The notes beneath the pieces are model-generated. The model saw nothing but the letters and a program-made list of their open reading frames with translations, was not told the DNA's origin and did not search any database. Source: an uncultured Pelagibacteraceae bacterium (GTDB taxonomy: Bacteria > Pseudomonadota > Alphaproteobacteria > Pelagibacterales > Pelagibacteraceae). From it: a stretch of DNA of 47,002 nucleotides. The position numbers and the translations under genes were made by a program. The stretch is taken from NCBI GenBank assembly GCA_902586025.1, contig CACIFV010000008.1, forward strand, positions 1 to 47,002, written 5' to 3'. This document shows, piece by piece, positions 15,630 to 26,127 of the stretch (the stretch's first letter is position 1; each line of letters opens with the position of its first letter).

Positions 15630-16556
15630 ATGAATTTAGTTGAGGATTGTTTAAATAAAGTAAAAAAAGATTGTTATAAGTTTATTAAAACACAAGAAAC
15701 ATCATCTGATAAATTTAAAAATAAAGACAAGATGTTAAAACATTATCTTGTCCCAATGAGTTTCTGGATTGCAAAAAAAACAAATATAAAGAAACCTTAT
15801 ATTGTTGGTTTAACAGGAGGACAAGGAACGGGAAAAACTACTATAAGCTCTATCTTAATGATAATTTTAAAAAAATACTTCAAGTTAAACGTTTTCAAAA
15901 TATCAATTGATGATATTTACAAAACAAAGAATGATAGAATAAAGTTATCCAAGAAAGTTCATCCATTATTACTAACAAGAGGTGTGCCAGGAACCCATGA
16001 TATAAATTATATGTCTAGCTTTATTAAAAAAGCAAACTCTAGAAAATTTAGATCAATTATATTACCTAAGTTCGATAAGGCAATTGATGACAGATTTACA
16101 AAAAAAAATTGGTACAAAGTAAATATCAGACCAGATGTAATCATTTTCGAAGGTTGGTGCGTCGGAGCAAGACCCGAAAGTTTAAAAACATTAAAAAAAA
16201 GTGTAAATATGATGGAAAAAAATGAAGATGGTAAATTAATTTGGAGAAAACACGTTAATGACCAACTAAAAAAAGGATACAAGAAACTTTATAGTAAGCT
16301 TGATTGTTTATTATTTTTAAGGGCAGAAAATTTTAGTTTATTACAAAAATGGAGAGTTATTCAGGAAAAAAAACTTAAATTAAAAAATAAGAATAAAAAA
16401 ACAAAACAAAAAATCATGACAAAAAAAGAAGTTTTAAATTTTATGCAAACTTACCAGAGAATTACACAGAATATGTTTAAATATGCGCCAAAATACGCAT
16501 CTATAGTTATTAAATTAAATTCTAATCATCAAATTAATTCTGTAAAGTACAATTAA
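15630..16556 (+). CDS. D-glycerate 3-kinase-like P-loop kinase
   Basis: P-loop kinase of 308 residues resembling plant-type D-glycerate 3-kinase (GLYK) and the yeast Tda10 family. Walker A is G63-GQGTGKT-T71. The downstream motifs SIDDIY, TRGVPGTHD and FEGWCVGARP fit the family. If correct, it phosphorylates D-glycerate to 3-phosphoglycerate at the end of glyoxylate/glycerate salvage; the family also resembles uridine and pantothenate kinases, so the substrate is inferred. The C-terminal third is very lysine-rich. The stop overlaps the next start by one base (TAATG). Confidence 0.72.
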   Translation: MNLVEDCLNKVKKDCYKFIKTQETSSDKFKNKDKMLKHYLVPMSFWIAKKTNIKKPYIVGLTGGQGTGKTTISSILMIILKKYFKLNVFKISIDDIYKTKNDRIKLSKKVHPLLLTRGVPGTHDINYMSSFIKKANSRKFRSIILPKFDKAIDDRFTKKNWYKVNIRPDVIIFEGWCVGARPESLKTLKKSVNMMEKNEDGKLIWRKHVNDQLKKGYKKLYSKLDCLLFLRAENFSLLQKWRVIQEKKLKLKNKNKKTKQKIMTKKEVLNFMQTYQRITQNMFKYAPKYASIVIKLNSNHQINSVKYN

Positions 16557-17848
16557 TGAAAAAAATAATAATAATAATTTTTAGTTTTTTTTGCTTAACA
16601 GTTCAATCGCTAGCTGTCACATTATATGAAGCATTAAATGAAACTTATAACAATAATAAACAATTAAATGCTGAGAGAGAAAATATAAAAGCATCAGAAG
16701 AAGATCTAAATATATCTAAAGCCGATTATATGCCCTCTTTGAGTTTAAGCGGCTCTAAAAGCCTAGAGGAAACGAATAAATTAACAAATCAAAGCGGAGG
16801 CGACGCAGCTATTAGCGATTCTGATCCATTCACAACATCCATAAAATTAGAACAAACCTTATTGGATTTTGGGAGAGACCTTAATTATGAAAAGAATTTG
16901 ATAGGTTTAGAACTTTCAAAAGCAAAGTTATTTAAAAAAGAACAGGATGTTCTTTACAGTGCCATAGAAGCTTTTACATCTGTAATTTTATCGAGAGAAA
17001 AAGTTGCGATTAATAGACAAAATCTAAATTTACTTATTAAACAACTTGAAAATGATAAAGTTAGATTAGATAGAGGACAAATAAAAACTTCGGATTTATC
17101 ACAAACTGAATCTTCCCTTGCGGGAGCAAGCGCTCAACTAACTCAAGCAAGAAGTGAATTAATGATTAATAAATTAAATTACGAAAATATTATTGGTAAA
17201 CTTTTAAATACTAATGAATTAAAAAAGACAAACAGAGCAATTGTAGGAGTTCCAAGTGAACTTAGTACAGCAATCAATTTAGCAAGAGAGAACAATCCAG
17301 ATATAATGATAGCTAAAATAGAATTAAATCAGTCCGAAATGGATATTGCCATTGCTGAAAGTGACTTAAAACCTAGCGCATCTTTATCTTTAGAAAGATC
17401 ATATGCTGAGGATTTTAGTTCAATTTATGATCAAAGAGAAAAGGATACACTTAAAGCAACAATTAGCTGGCCATTTTATTCAGGTGGGAGTAAACGTGCA
17501 AAAATAAACAAGAATACAAATCTAAAAACTAAAAAAATTTTATTATTTGAAGATGCAGTAAAAACAACTGAAAAAAATGTTGGAAGTGCATGGTCAAATC
17601 TTGAAGCATCTAAAAGTTTTTTAAATTCTGTAAGATCTCAAGTTAGAGCAGCAAAAATTGCCAACGAAGGAATAGCTGCTGAGTATGAAAGAGGTTCAAG
17701 AACAACGCTAGATGTTATTCAATCAAACTCTTTGTTATTGGCTGCAAAAATTTCTCTAGCAGAATCTGAGAGAAATAATCTTATCGCCCAATATAATGTT
17801 CTAAAAGCTATTGGTTTATTGAATAGCGAATACCTAAAACTTAAGTAA
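16556..17848 (+). CDS. tolC: TolC-family outer-membrane efflux protein
   Basis: Outer-membrane channel protein of 430 residues with a signal peptide (cleavage near SLA-VTLYEAL, residue 21). Two repeats each carry long coiled-coil helices and beta strands, as in TolC: the first starts LYEALNETYNNNKQL, the second near INLARENNPDIMIAKIEL. The RGSRTTLDVIQSNSLLLAAK segment near the C-terminus is a family hallmark. It would link an inner-membrane ABC or RND pump to the outside for type I secretion or efflux; no such pump is next to it. Translation is coupled to the upstream kinase gene by a 1-nt overlap. Confidence 0.85.
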   Translation: MKKIIIIIFSFFCLTVQSLAVTLYEALNETYNNNKQLNAERENIKASEEDLNISKADYMPSLSLSGSKSLEETNKLTNQSGGDAAISDSDPFTTSIKLEQTLLDFGRDLNYEKNLIGLELSKAKLFKKEQDVLYSAIEAFTSVILSREKVAINRQNLNLLIKQLENDKVRLDRGQIKTSDLSQTESSLAGASAQLTQARSELMINKLNYENIIGKLLNTNELKKTNRAIVGVPSELSTAINLARENNPDIMIAKIELNQSEMDIAIAESDLKPSASLSLERSYAEDFSSIYDQREKDTLKATISWPFYSGGSKRAKINKNTNLKTKKILLFEDAVKTTEKNVGSAWSNLEASKSFLNSVRSQVRAAKIANEGIAAEYERGSRTTLDVIQSNSLLLAAKISLAESERNNLIAQYNVLKAIGLLNSEYLKLK

Positions 17849-17890
17849 TTTGACGATTTTAATCTATTTTGAGAAATATATTGCCAATGA

Positions 17891-17905
17891 GAACAAAATG
17901 TGTAC
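17891..17905 (+). promoter_or_regulatory. Imperfect LexA box before recA
   Basis: GAAC-AAAATGT-GTAC has the 7-nt spacing of the alphaproteobacterial SOS box with one mismatch in the second half. It lies 51 nt before the recA start, just past a possible -10 (TATATT, 17877-17882), where a repressor would cover the transcription start. Confidence 0.4.
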
Positions 17906-17955
17906 ATTTAAATCCATGATTCGAGTGTTAAAAAAAGCAAAAAAAGAGGCAAAAA

Positions 17956-19080
17956 ATGACTAAAAATAACCTAAAAGTGGTGAAAACCGCAAAAGATAAA
18001 GAATTGGAAAACAAAGAGAAAAATAAAGCATTAGACGCAGCAATCAGCCAAATTACAGATAGCTTTGGAAAAGGCTCAGTAATGAAGCTTGGTGAGCAAA
18101 AAGCTATGGATGTTGAGTCTATCTCAACTGGATCTTTAAGCTTAGATCTTGCTTTAGGAATTGGTGGATTACCAAAAGGAAGAATTATTGAAATTTATGG
18201 ACCAGAGTCTTCAGGAAAAACTACATTAGCATTACAAGTAGTTGCAGAAGCACAGAAGGCAGGCGGAATTTGTGGTTTCGTTGATGCAGAACACGCTTTA
18301 GATCCAGTGTATGCAAAGAAATTAGGTGTAAATACTGAAGAGTTGCTAATTTCTCAACCAGACACAGGTGAACAAGCTTTAGAAATTACTGATACATTAA
18401 TTAAATCTGGCTCAATGTCAGTTCTTGTTGTGGACTCTGTAGCTGCATTAACGCCAAGAGCTGAAATTGAAGGCGATATGGGTGATACTCATGTTGGTTT
18501 GCAAGCTAGATTGATGTCTCAAGCATTGAGAAAATTAACAGGCTCAATTTCACGAACTAATACAATGGTTATTTTCATTAACCAAATTAGAATGAAAATT
18601 GGTGTTATGTTTGGAAGCCCAGAAACAACATCAGGTGGAAATTCTTTAAAATTCTACTCATCAGTTAGAATGGACATTAGAAGAATTGGAGCAATCAAAG
18701 ATAAAGATAATATCGTTGGCAACACAACAAGAGTTAAAGTTGTGAAAAATAAAGTTGCTCCACCATTTAAAGTTGTTGAGTTTGACTTAATGTATGGAAA
18801 AGGAATTAGTAAAGTAGGGGAACTAATAGACCTAGGTGCCAAAGCTGATATCGTAGAGAAATCTGGAGCTTGGTACGCTTACAAAGGTGAAAAAATTGGT
18901 CAAGGTAGAGAGAATGCGAAACTTTACCTTGAACAAAATCCTAAAGCCGCAGCTGAAATTGAAATGGCAATCAGAGAAAAGGCTGGTGTGATCTCGAAGA
19001 AAATTGAGGGAAACCCACTAAGCGAGGAAAAAGTAGAGGCTCAAAAAAAAGAAGAGGAAATTCCTACTAAAAAAAATTAG
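17956..19080 (+). CDS. recA: Recombinase RecA
   Basis: DNA-dependent ATPase that forms filaments on single-stranded DNA, drives homologous recombination and triggers LexA/UmuD self-cleavage. The length is 374 residues with Walker A GPESSGKT at 82-89, Walker [23 protein letters not shown], the DNA-binding loop region [18 protein letters not shown], and the FINQIR and [15 protein letters not shown] stretches typical of bacterial RecA. A charged C-terminal tail ends in lysines. It is monocistronic, with an imperfect LexA box upstream and a strong terminator downstream, and acts in the same SOS pathway as umuDC 3 kb away. Confidence 0.97.
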   Translation: MTKNNLKVVKTAKDKELENKEKNKALDAAISQITDSFGKGSVMKLGEQKAMDVESISTGSLSLDLALGIGGLPKGRIIEIYGPESSGKTTLALQVVAEAQKAGGICGFVDAEHALDPVYAKKLGVNTEELLISQPDTGEQALEITDTLIKSGSMSVLVVDSVAALTPRAEIEGDMGDTHVGLQARLMSQALRKLTGSISRTNTMVIFINQIRMKIGVMFGSPETTSGGNSLKFYSSVRMDIRRIGAIKDKDNIVGNTTRVKVVKNKVAPPFKVVEFDLMYGKGISKVGELIDLGAKADIVEKSGAWYAYKGEKIGQGRENAKLYLEQNPKAAAEIEMAIREKAGVISKKIEGNPLSEEKVEAQKKEEEIPTKKN

Positions 19081-19105
19081 CAGATAACTTTTAGTTATTA
19101 AAAAA

Positions 19106-19129
19106 GGCGCTCGAAAGGGCGCCTTTTTT
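19106..19129 (+). terminator. Rho-independent terminator after recA
   Basis: GGCGCTC (19106-19112) pairs with GGGCGCC (19117-19123) around a GAAA tetraloop, followed by six T residues and preceded by six A residues. It lies 25 nt past the recA stop. Confidence 0.93.
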
Positions 19130-19178
19130 CCCTTCAGAGGTGTAGACATCAATAGAAAAAGCTGTATTTTAACAAAAT

Positions 19179-21842
19179 ATGGCAAAAACATTAAACGAGA
19201 TTAGATCAACTTTTTTAGATTATTTTGAAAAAAATGATCACAAGATAGTTGAGTCTAGCAACTTGGTTCCAAATAATGATCCAACATTAATGTTTGCAAA
19301 TTCTGGAATGGTCCAGTTTAAGAATGTTTTTACTGGATTAGAAAAAAGGGATTATCAAAGAGCAACTACTTCTCAAAAGTGTGTAAGAGCAGGAGGTAAA
19401 CACAACGATCTAGAAAATGTTGGTTACACTCCAAGACATCACACGTTTTTTGAAATGCTAGGAAATTTCTCTTTTGGAGATTATTTCAAAGAAAGAGGAA
19501 TTGAACTTGCTTGGAATTTAATTATTAAAGATTTTGGGTTAAATAAAGATAGATTATATGTAACAGTATTTCATGAGGACGATGAAGCATTCAATTTTTG
19601 GAAGAAAATAGCGGGTTTTAGCGACGATAGAATTATTAGAATAGCAACTTCAGATAACTTTTGGTCAATGGGCGAGACGGGGCCTTGCGGACCTTGTTCA
19701 GAGATATTTTATGATCATGGAGATCATTTAAAAGGTGGTTTACCTGGAACCAAAGATGAAGACGGCGATAGATATATTGAGATATGGAATTTAGTCTTCA
19801 TGCAATTTGAGCAGGTTTCAAAAGATAAGAGAATTAATCTTCCAAAACCTTCTGTAGATACTGGAATGGGTTTAGAAAGAATTGCAGCATTACTTCAGGG
19901 TACACATGATAATTATGAAACAGACCATTTTAAAAAATTAATTAGTTCGATTTCTGAATTTACGAAAGTAAAACAAGATGAAAATAATTTATCGAGCTTT
20001 AGAGTAATTGCGGATCACTTAAGAGCTAGCTCATTTCTCCTTGCAGAAGGAGTATTACCTTCAAATGAAGGTAGAGGTTATGTTCTTAGAAGAATAATGA
20101 GAAGAGGAATGAGACATTCTCATTTATTAGGCTCTAAAGAACCAGTCTTTAATAAAATCTTTGATACATTGAAAGATGAAATGAAAGGAAATTATCCTGA
20201 ATTAGAAAGATCAGAGACTTTAATTAAAGAAACATTAAAAATGGAAGAAGAAAAATTTTTAGTATTACTTGATAGAGGAATTAAAATTTTGAATGATGAA
20301 ATTTCAAAAATAAAAAAAGTTTTACCAGGTGAAGTAGCATTTAAATTATACGATACTTATGGTTTTCCATTAGACTTAACAGAAGATATTTTAAAAAATA
20401 AATCTTTGATCGTTGATCAAAATAAATTTGATGAATTAATGAAAAAGAGCAAAGAGCTTGCAAAACAAAATTGGAAAGGTTCTGGAGATGCCTCTGAAGA
20501 AGAAATCTGGTTTGCTATAAAAGATAAAATAGGACCTACAGAGTTTCTTGGGTATGAGTTTAACCAATCAGAAGGAGTGGTGTTATCGATAATTAAAAAT
20601 AATAAAGAAGCACAAAATATTTCAAATGGTGAGGAAGGGATAATTATTACTAATCAAACCCCTTTTTATGGGGAGTCAGGAGGACAAGTTGGAGATCAAG
20701 GAACAATAGTATCTGGTAATTCAGTATTTAAGGTTACAGATACTCAAAAAAAACTTGGAGATCTGTTTATACATCATGGAATTCTAAAATCTGGTGAGAT
20801 TAAGATTAAAGATGTTGTAGAAATGAAAATAGATATTGAAAGACGTAACAATCTTAAGGCATATCATTCTGCAACCCATTTATTACATGAGTCTTTGAGA
20901 AGAACATTGGGAAAACACGTTATGCAAAAAGGATCTTTAGTTGCGCCTGATAGACTAAGATTTGATTTTAGTCATATGAAACCAATTACAGAGGATGAAT
21001 TAACAATTATCGATAAATTAGTTAATGAATACGTACAAAACAAAACTGATGTAACTACAAGAATTATGACACCAAAAGCTGCCATTGAAAAAGGTGCTTT
21101 AGCTTTTTTTGGTGAAAAATATGGAGAAGAAGTGAGAGTAGTTTCTATGGGAGCGGAAAATAACTCTTATTTTTCAACAGAATTATGTGGTGGAACACAT
21201 GTAAAAAATACAGGTGATATTGGAAAATTTAAAACTATTAGCCAATCCTCAATAGCTGCTGGAGTTAGAAGAGTTGAGGCTTTAAGGGACAAACAACTCG
21301 AAATATTCTTAAAAAACAAGGAAAAAATGTCAAACCTTTTTGCACAAAAGGATGAAGACAATATTAAGGATGTTTCTGCTCAAATAATTAAATTAGGTGG
21401 AAAACCAAATCTAGAAAATAAAGATACGAAAGGATTAATTAAAGACCTCAATAAACAACTAGAACAATTAAATATTCAATCAGTTTTAGCTGATAAAACA
21501 AAAAATATAATTAAAGATGAAAATATAAATGGCACTCAAGTTAGATTACAAAAAGTTCAAGACCTATCTCCAAAAGACCTAAGAAAACTAGTTGATGCAG
21601 GTAAAAAAGAATTAGGTGATGGAATAGTAGTTATATTTGCAAATAAAGACGAGAAAGTTGGTCTTGCGGTAGGTGTAACTGAAAATTTAATAAATAAGTA
21701 CGATGCAGTTAAATTTGCTAAATTAGGATCTGAAATTATAGGTGGAAAAGGCGGTGGAGGTCGTAAAGACTTTGCACAAGCTGGGGGTCAAGATTCAAAT
21801 AAAATCGATGAAGCTTTAGAAAAAATAAAAACGTTAATTTAA
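19179..21842 (+). CDS. alaS: Alanyl-tRNA synthetase
   Basis: Class II synthetase of 887 residues that charges tRNA-Ala and edits mischarged serine and glycine. The N-terminal catalytic domain starts [16 protein letters not shown] and shows [11 protein letters not shown] and the class II motif 2 region ([18 protein letters not shown]). The editing domain carries the zinc ligands H567 and H571 (HLLH) and C670 (CGGTH). The C-terminal C-Ala domain ends with [16 protein letters not shown]. Full length compared with E. coli (876). The 3' end overlaps convergent icd by 9 nt. Confidence 0.97.
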   Translation: MAKTLNEIRSTFLDYFEKNDHKIVESSNLVPNNDPTLMFANSGMVQFKNVFTGLEKRDYQRATTSQKCVRAGGKHNDLENVGYTPRHHTFFEMLGNFSFGDYFKERGIELAWNLIIKDFGLNKDRLYVTVFHEDDEAFNFWKKIAGFSDDRIIRIATSDNFWSMGETGPCGPCSEIFYDHGDHLKGGLPGTKDEDGDRYIEIWNLVFMQFEQVSKDKRINLPKPSVDTGMGLERIAALLQGTHDNYETDHFKKLISSISEFTKVKQDENNLSSFRVIADHLRASSFLLAEGVLPSNEGRGYVLRRIMRRGMRHSHLLGSKEPVFNKIFDTLKDEMKGNYPELERSETLIKETLKMEEEKFLVLLDRGIKILNDEISKIKKVLPGEVAFKLYDTYGFPLDLTEDILKNKSLIVDQNKFDELMKKSKELAKQNWKGSGDASEEEIWFAIKDKIGPTEFLGYEFNQSEGVVLSIIKNNKEAQNISNGEEGIIITNQTPFYGESGGQVGDQGTIVSGNSVFKVTDTQKKLGDLFIHHGILKSGEIKIKDVVEMKIDIERRNNLKAYHSATHLLHESLRRTLGKHVMQKGSLVAPDRLRFDFSHMKPITEDELTIIDKLVNEYVQNKTDVTTRIMTPKAAIEKGALAFFGEKYGEEVRVVSMGAENNSYFSTELCGGTHVKNTGDIGKFKTISQSSIAAGVRRVEALRDKQLEIFLKNKEKMSNLFAQKDEDNIKDVSAQIIKLGGKPNLENKDTKGLIKDLNKQLEQLNIQSVLADKTKNIIKDENINGTQVRLQKVQDLSPKDLRKLVDAGKKELGDGIVVIFANKDEKVGLAVGVTENLINKYDAVKFAKLGSEIIGGKGGGGRKDFAQAGGQDSNKIDEALEKIKTLI

Positions 21843-23048
21843 TTTTTGTTTTAAACTTCCATCAATTACATCTAAAAACTGGTTAGTTGTTAAATACTTT
21901 GTTGAAGGACCAATAAGTATTGCTAAATCTTTTGTCATTGATCCTGATTCAACCGAATTAACACATACTTCTTCAAGTGTTTTGGCAAATTTAATTAATT
22001 CATCATTGCTATCTAACTTCCCTCTGTGCGCTAAACCTCTTGTCCAAGCAAATATAGATGCAATTGGATTGGTTGATGTTTCTTTACCTTGCTGATGCAT
22101 TCTAAAATGTCGAGTAACAGTTCCATGAGCCGCTTCTGCTTCCATTGTTCTGCCATCAGGTGCTAATAAAACACTTGTCATTAAACCTAAAGAACCATAA
22201 CCTTGAGCAACAGTGTCAGACTGAACATCGCCATCATAATTTTTGCAAGCCCAGATATATTTACCATGCCATTTCATTGCACAAGCTACCATATCATCGA
22301 TTAACCTGTGTTCATAAGTTATATTATTTTTTTTAAATTCTAATTTAAAATCTTTTTCAAAAACACTTTGAAATATATCTTTAAATCTACCGTCATATTT
22401 TTTTAGTATGGTATTCTTTGTTGATAAATATACAGGCCACTTTTTTATTAGGCCGTAATTGAAACATGATCTTGCAAAGTCCTCTATTGATTTATCTAAA
22501 TTATACATTGAAAGAGCAATACCTGGTCCTGGGAAATTAAATACTTCATATTTCTTTTCATCACTTCCATCTTCTGATGTCCATTTAACTTCTAATTTAC
22601 CTTTTCCTGGAACTAAAAAATCCGTAGCTCTATATTGATCACCAAAAGCATGCCTTCCAATAATTAATGGATCTGTCCAAGATGGGACAAGTTTAGGAAT
22701 GTTTTTACAAATTATTGGCTCTCTAAATACTGTTCCTCCAATAATATTTCTTATTGTTCCATTTGGCGATCTCCACATTTTCTTTAATTTAAATTCTTCA
22801 ACTCTTGCCTCGTCAGGAGTAATAGTTGCGCATTTGATACCTACTCCATTTTTCTTGATTGCATTGGCACAGTCGATGGTAATTTTGTCATCCGTATCAT
22901 CCCTACTTTTCATTCCTAGATCGTAATACTCAATGCCTAAATCTAAATAAGGTAGAATTAATTTGTTTTTGATGAATTCCCAAATTACTCTTGTCATTTC
23001 ATCACCGTCTAGCTCGACTATGGGATTTTTTACCTTAATTTTGCTCAT
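21834..23048 (-). CDS. icd: NADP-dependent isocitrate dehydrogenase, homodimeric eukaryote-like type
   Basis: TCA-cycle enzyme converting isocitrate to 2-oxoglutarate with NADPH production; 404 residues from the chosen start. [23 protein letters not shown] is the standard N-terminus of the mitochondrial-like NADP-IDH subfamily; the frame continues 15 codons upstream to 23093 without support. Also visible are [21 protein letters not shown], the metal-binding [10 protein letters not shown] and the nucleotide-binding [12 protein letters not shown]. Alphaproteobacteria commonly have this form rather than E. coli-type Icd. It stands alone, divergent from psd and convergent with alaS. Confidence 0.93.
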   Translation of the reverse strand: MSKIKVKNPIVELDGDEMTRVIWEFIKNKLILPYLDLGIEYYDLGMKSRDDTDDKITIDCANAIKKNGVGIKCATITPDEARVEEFKLKKMWRSPNGTIRNIIGGTVFREPIICKNIPKLVPSWTDPLIIGRHAFGDQYRATDFLVPGKGKLEVKWTSEDGSDEKKYEVFNFPGPGIALSMYNLDKSIEDFARSCFNYGLIKKWPVYLSTKNTILKKYDGRFKDIFQSVFEKDFKLEFKKNNITYEHRLIDDMVACAMKWHGKYIWACKNYDGDVQSDTVAQGYGSLGLMTSVLLAPDGRTMEAEAAHGTVTRHFRMHQQGKETSTNPIASIFAWTRGLAHRGKLDSNDELIKFAKTLEEVCVNSVESGSMTKDLAILIGPSTKYLTTNQFLDVIDGSLKQKLN

Positions 23049-23122
23049 TTTTTGATGTATCTTAATAATTGAATTTATACTTTTTATATACATATTAATC
23101 CAGAATTATCAATTGAACGATT

Positions 23123-23770
23123 ATGATAGACAAAATTTTTCCAAAGATTCATAACGAAGGCTATAAATTTATAGTAATTTTCGTAGTAGCAACGATCATA
23201 CTATATTTCATTCATGGTTTTTTAGGTTTCATAGGATTGGTTTTAAGTATTTGGTGTTATTATTTTTTTAGAGATCCAGAAAGAATTCCAATAAATGATG
23301 AGAACTATTTAATAAGTCCTGCTGACGGATTGGTTTTACAAGTTTTAGATACAAACGGACCAAAAGAATTGGGTCTTGAAAATAAAAAATTTAAGAAAGT
23401 AAGTATATTTATGAATGTATTTGACTGTCATGTGAATAGATCTCCATGTTCAGGAAAAATTGAAGAAATTTTATATAAACCAGGAAAATTTATCAATGCT
23501 TCTCTTGATAAAGCTAGCGAAGATAATGAAAGAAATTATTATAAAATTAAAAATTCCCATGGAGAAGACATAATTGTAGTTCAAATTGCAGGATTGGTTG
23601 CGCGGAGAATAGTAACAGATACCTCAGTTGAAGAAAATGTCGATCAAGGATCTAGAATAGGAATGATTAGATTTGGAAGTAGAGCAGATTTATATTTTGA
23701 AAACTATGAACCACTCGTAAAGGTTAATCAAAGAGCAGTTGCTGGAGAAACATTGATAGCTAAAAGATAA
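23123..23770 (+). CDS. psd: Phosphatidylserine decarboxylase proenzyme
   Basis: Inner-membrane enzyme making phosphatidylethanolamine from phosphatidylserine, 215 residues, of the short bacterial form. Two N-terminal hydrophobic helices (about 16-46) precede ISPADGLVLQV and the conserved MNVFDCHVNRSP. Self-cleavage at G185-S186 (RFGSRADLYF) would create the small subunit with its pyruvoyl group. It is directly followed by pssA with no intergenic base, so the two successive steps of phosphatidylethanolamine synthesis are encoded together (in reverse order to the pathway). Confidence 0.95.
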   Translation: MIDKIFPKIHNEGYKFIVIFVVATIILYFIHGFLGFIGLVLSIWCYYFFRDPERIPINDENYLISPADGLVLQVLDTNGPKELGLENKKFKKVSIFMNVFDCHVNRSPCSGKIEEILYKPGKFINASLDKASEDNERNYYKIKNSHGEDIIVVQIAGLVARRIVTDTSVEENVDQGSRIGMIRFGSRADLYFENYEPLVKVNQRAVAGETLIAKR

Positions 23771-24568
23771 ATGGAAAACCCAAAAAAGAATATAAGATTA
23801 GTATCAAATAAAAATTCAAGAGTTATTTTGCCAAATATTATGACGCTGGTTGGAGTGTGTATTGGCTTAACTTCAATTAAATTTGCATTTGATGGAAGAT
23901 TTGAATTATCCGTTATTGCAGTTTTAATTGCCGCAATCATTGATGGTTTAGATGGAAGAATTGCAAGATTAATTAAAGCCACATCAAAAGTTGGAAAAGA
24001 ATTAGACTCATTAACTGATGTAATTAGTTTTGGAGTTGCACCAGCATTCATAATGTATTTTTGGGCGCTAGATAATATTGGCAGATTTGGTTGGTTAATA
24101 TCTTTAATATATGTGGTTTGCGTTGCCTTAAGACTTGCAAGATTTAATGTTTCAACAGGAGGGGAACCTTCATGGAGAGATAACTTTTTTGAAGGTATTC
24201 CATCACCAGCAGGAGGAGTATTAGTTTTAATGCCATTAATTTACAGTTTTAGTGAGGTTCAGTTTATTACTATTAATAAAAATATAATTGTTCCATCTTT
24301 ATTCATTATTATTTCTGTACTTTTGATAAGTAAAATTCCCACATATTCTTTAAAAAGAATCGTAGTTCCAAGAAGTACTTCAATATTTCTTCTATTTGGA
24401 ATAATTTTATTTTTTGGTTTGTTGCTAATATATACCTTTAATACAATTATAATTTCAGGAATTATTTATTTACTAATGATTCCAGCAAGCTCAATCCATT
24501 ACCTATTTTTGAAAAAACAAAATAAAGAAAAAGATGATAGCGTTGATCATCACGAAGATATTTTGTAA
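23771..24568 (+). CDS. pssA: CDP-diacylglycerol-serine O-phosphatidyltransferase
   Basis: Integral membrane phosphatidylserine synthase of 265 residues, CDP-alcohol phosphatidyltransferase family. The complete catalytic motif D61-G-x2-A-R-x8-G75-x3-D79-x3-D83 is present, and about eight hydrophobic helices follow. Its product phosphatidylserine is the substrate of Psd encoded immediately upstream. The family includes phosphatidylglycerophosphate and phosphatidylcholine synthases, but the pairing with psd and the N-terminal LPNIMTLVGVCIGLTSI favour PssA. The stop overlaps the next start by one base. Confidence 0.93.
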   Translation: MENPKKNIRLVSNKNSRVILPNIMTLVGVCIGLTSIKFAFDGRFELSVIAVLIAAIIDGLDGRIARLIKATSKVGKELDSLTDVISFGVAPAFIMYFWALDNIGRFGWLISLIYVVCVALRLARFNVSTGGEPSWRDNFFEGIPSPAGGVLVLMPLIYSFSEVQFITINKNIIVPSLFIIISVLLISKIPTYSLKRIVVPRSTSIFLLFGIILFFGLLLIYTFNTIIISGIIYLLMIPASSIHYLFLKKQNKEKDDSVDHHEDIL

Positions 24569-25482
24569 TGAAAGAGAATGCAATTATTTCTCTAGCAGAC
24601 TCCAATTACTATGAACTGCTAAATGAATTAATAGACTCTATTAAACAATTCAATCACAGTGAAAAGGTTGCTATTTGTATACTTGATGCGGGTTTAACAG
24701 AGGAGCAAACTGCTCTTCTAAAAAATAAAGTAGATGAGATCAAAAAAGCTGAATGGGATATTGAGGTTCCACAATCTAAAGTTAAAGGTAAAGAATGGCT
24801 AAAAAGTCAGGTATCAAGAGCATTTCTTCCAAAATATTTTCCTAACTATAAAAAATATCTGTGGATTGATTGTGATGCTTGGGTTCAAGATTGGAGTTCA
24901 ATAGACTTATATTTTAAAGCTTGTGATAATGGTAAACTAGGCATTACCCAGACAATGACACCTGGATATAGAATATTAAGTAACGTTAATTGGTTATTTG
25001 GAAAATTAGCCATTATAAAGTCTCAAAATTTTAAACATGCTATTAAATCTAAAATTGATATTAATAAAGCAAGAAAGTTAGCATTTGCTCCACATATTAA
25101 TATTGGTGTTTTCTCATTAGAAAAAGACTCTAATTGTTGGAATATTTGGCAAAAAAATTTAAAAACTACTCTTAGTCATGGCCAAATATTTGGTTCAGAG
25201 CAACTAGCAATAAATATATGCGTATATATTGATAATGTAGATGTTGAATTTCTTCCTCATAATTGCAACTGGTTAGCTAGCAACTTACTTCCAAAGTTTG
25301 ATGAAAAGAATAAAATTTTCGTGGAACCTTTTTTACCAAATCATAAAATTGGAATTATACATTTAGCTAGTGGTATTAAAGTAAATGATAAAGATATGAG
25401 AAACGAGAAAAATCTAGAGATAGAATTAAATACTTTGGATAATAATAAAATCTCAAAATCTTTAAGGTTCAAAACTAATTGA
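24568..25482 (+). CDS. GT-A fold (GT8-like) glycosyltransferase
   Basis: Predicted soluble glycosyltransferase of 304 residues. The N-terminus (AIISLADSNYYELLNELIDS) and the D101-C-D103 metal motif in LWIDCDAWVQD resemble GT8-type retaining enzymes that use nucleotide-sugars. GVFSLEKDSNCW and QLAINICVY fit the acceptor half. There is no signal peptide or clear membrane helix. The acceptor is unknown; the position inside a phospholipid-synthesis operon, one base from pssA and overlapping rlmE, hints at a glycolipid, which is only an inference. Confidence 0.68.
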   Translation: MKENAIISLADSNYYELLNELIDSIKQFNHSEKVAICILDAGLTEEQTALLKNKVDEIKKAEWDIEVPQSKVKGKEWLKSQVSRAFLPKYFPNYKKYLWIDCDAWVQDWSSIDLYFKACDNGKLGITQTMTPGYRILSNVNWLFGKLAIIKSQNFKHAIKSKIDINKARKLAFAPHINIGVFSLEKDSNCWNIWQKNLKTTLSHGQIFGSEQLAINICVYIDNVDVEFLPHNCNWLASNLLPKFDEKNKIFVEPFLPNHKIGIIHLASGIKVNDKDMRNEKNLEIELNTLDNNKISKSLRFKTN

Positions 25483-26090
25483 AAAAAAATAAAATCTCAA
25501 AAAATTGGATTAATAAGCAGAGAAGAGATATTTATGTTAGACAATCAAAAGTTGAAGGATATAGATCAAGAGCCGTTTATAAATTAAAGGAAATTAACGA
25601 AAAATTTAAATTTTTAAAAAATAATATATCAGTAATAGATCTTGGGGCTGCTCCTGGAAGCTGGTCTCAATATATATCAAGTAATTTAAAATGTAATAAG
25701 CATTTAGCAATAGATTTAAAAGAAATAGAAGAAATAAAGAATGTAAAAATTTTAAAAGGAGATTTTACGGATACTGAGCAACAAAATAAAATTAATAATT
25801 ATTTTGGTGGAAAAATTGACCTAATTATTTCAGATATGGCAGTCAATACTACGGGAAATAAAAATCTAGACTCTATGGTAACTGGAGAATTAGTTTTAGA
25901 AGCTATGGATTTCGCTACAAAAATGATGAAGCCAAATGGCTATTTTGTCTCAAAATTATTTATGGGAACTTCATTTAATGAGATAATTGCATTTTCAAAA
26001 AAAAATTTTGTAAAATTTAATGTCTATAAGCCTCCAGCAAGCAGAAAAGACTCTAAAGAAAGTTTTTTAATCTGCAAAAATTTAAGATAG
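25479..26090 (+). CDS. rlmE: 23S rRNA 2'-O-ribose methyltransferase RlmE (FtsJ/RrmJ)
   Basis: SAM-dependent methyltransferase of 203 residues that methylates U2552 in the A loop of 23S rRNA late in 50S assembly. The SAM motif DLGAAPGSWSQ is at 54-64, and the catalytic tetrad is K35 (AVYKLKE), D119 (ISDMAVN), K159 (FVSKLFMG) and E194 (KESFLIC), with spacing as in E. coli RrmJ. No in-frame ATG exists before the conserved core, so the start appears to be the TTG at 25479, embedded in the stop of the preceding gene (TTGA overlap). Confidence 0.92.
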   Translation: MKKNKISKNWINKQRRDIYVRQSKVEGYRSRAVYKLKEINEKFKFLKNNISVIDLGAAPGSWSQYISSNLKCNKHLAIDLKEIEEIKNVKILKGDFTDTEQQNKINNYFGGKIDLIISDMAVNTTGNKNLDSMVTGELVLEAMDFATKMMKPNGYFVSKLFMGTSFNEIIAFSKKNFVKFNVYKPPASRKDSKESFLICKNLR

Positions 26091-26127
26091 ATACTTTCAT
26101 TTTTTTAAGAATCGTTTATATAAGGAC

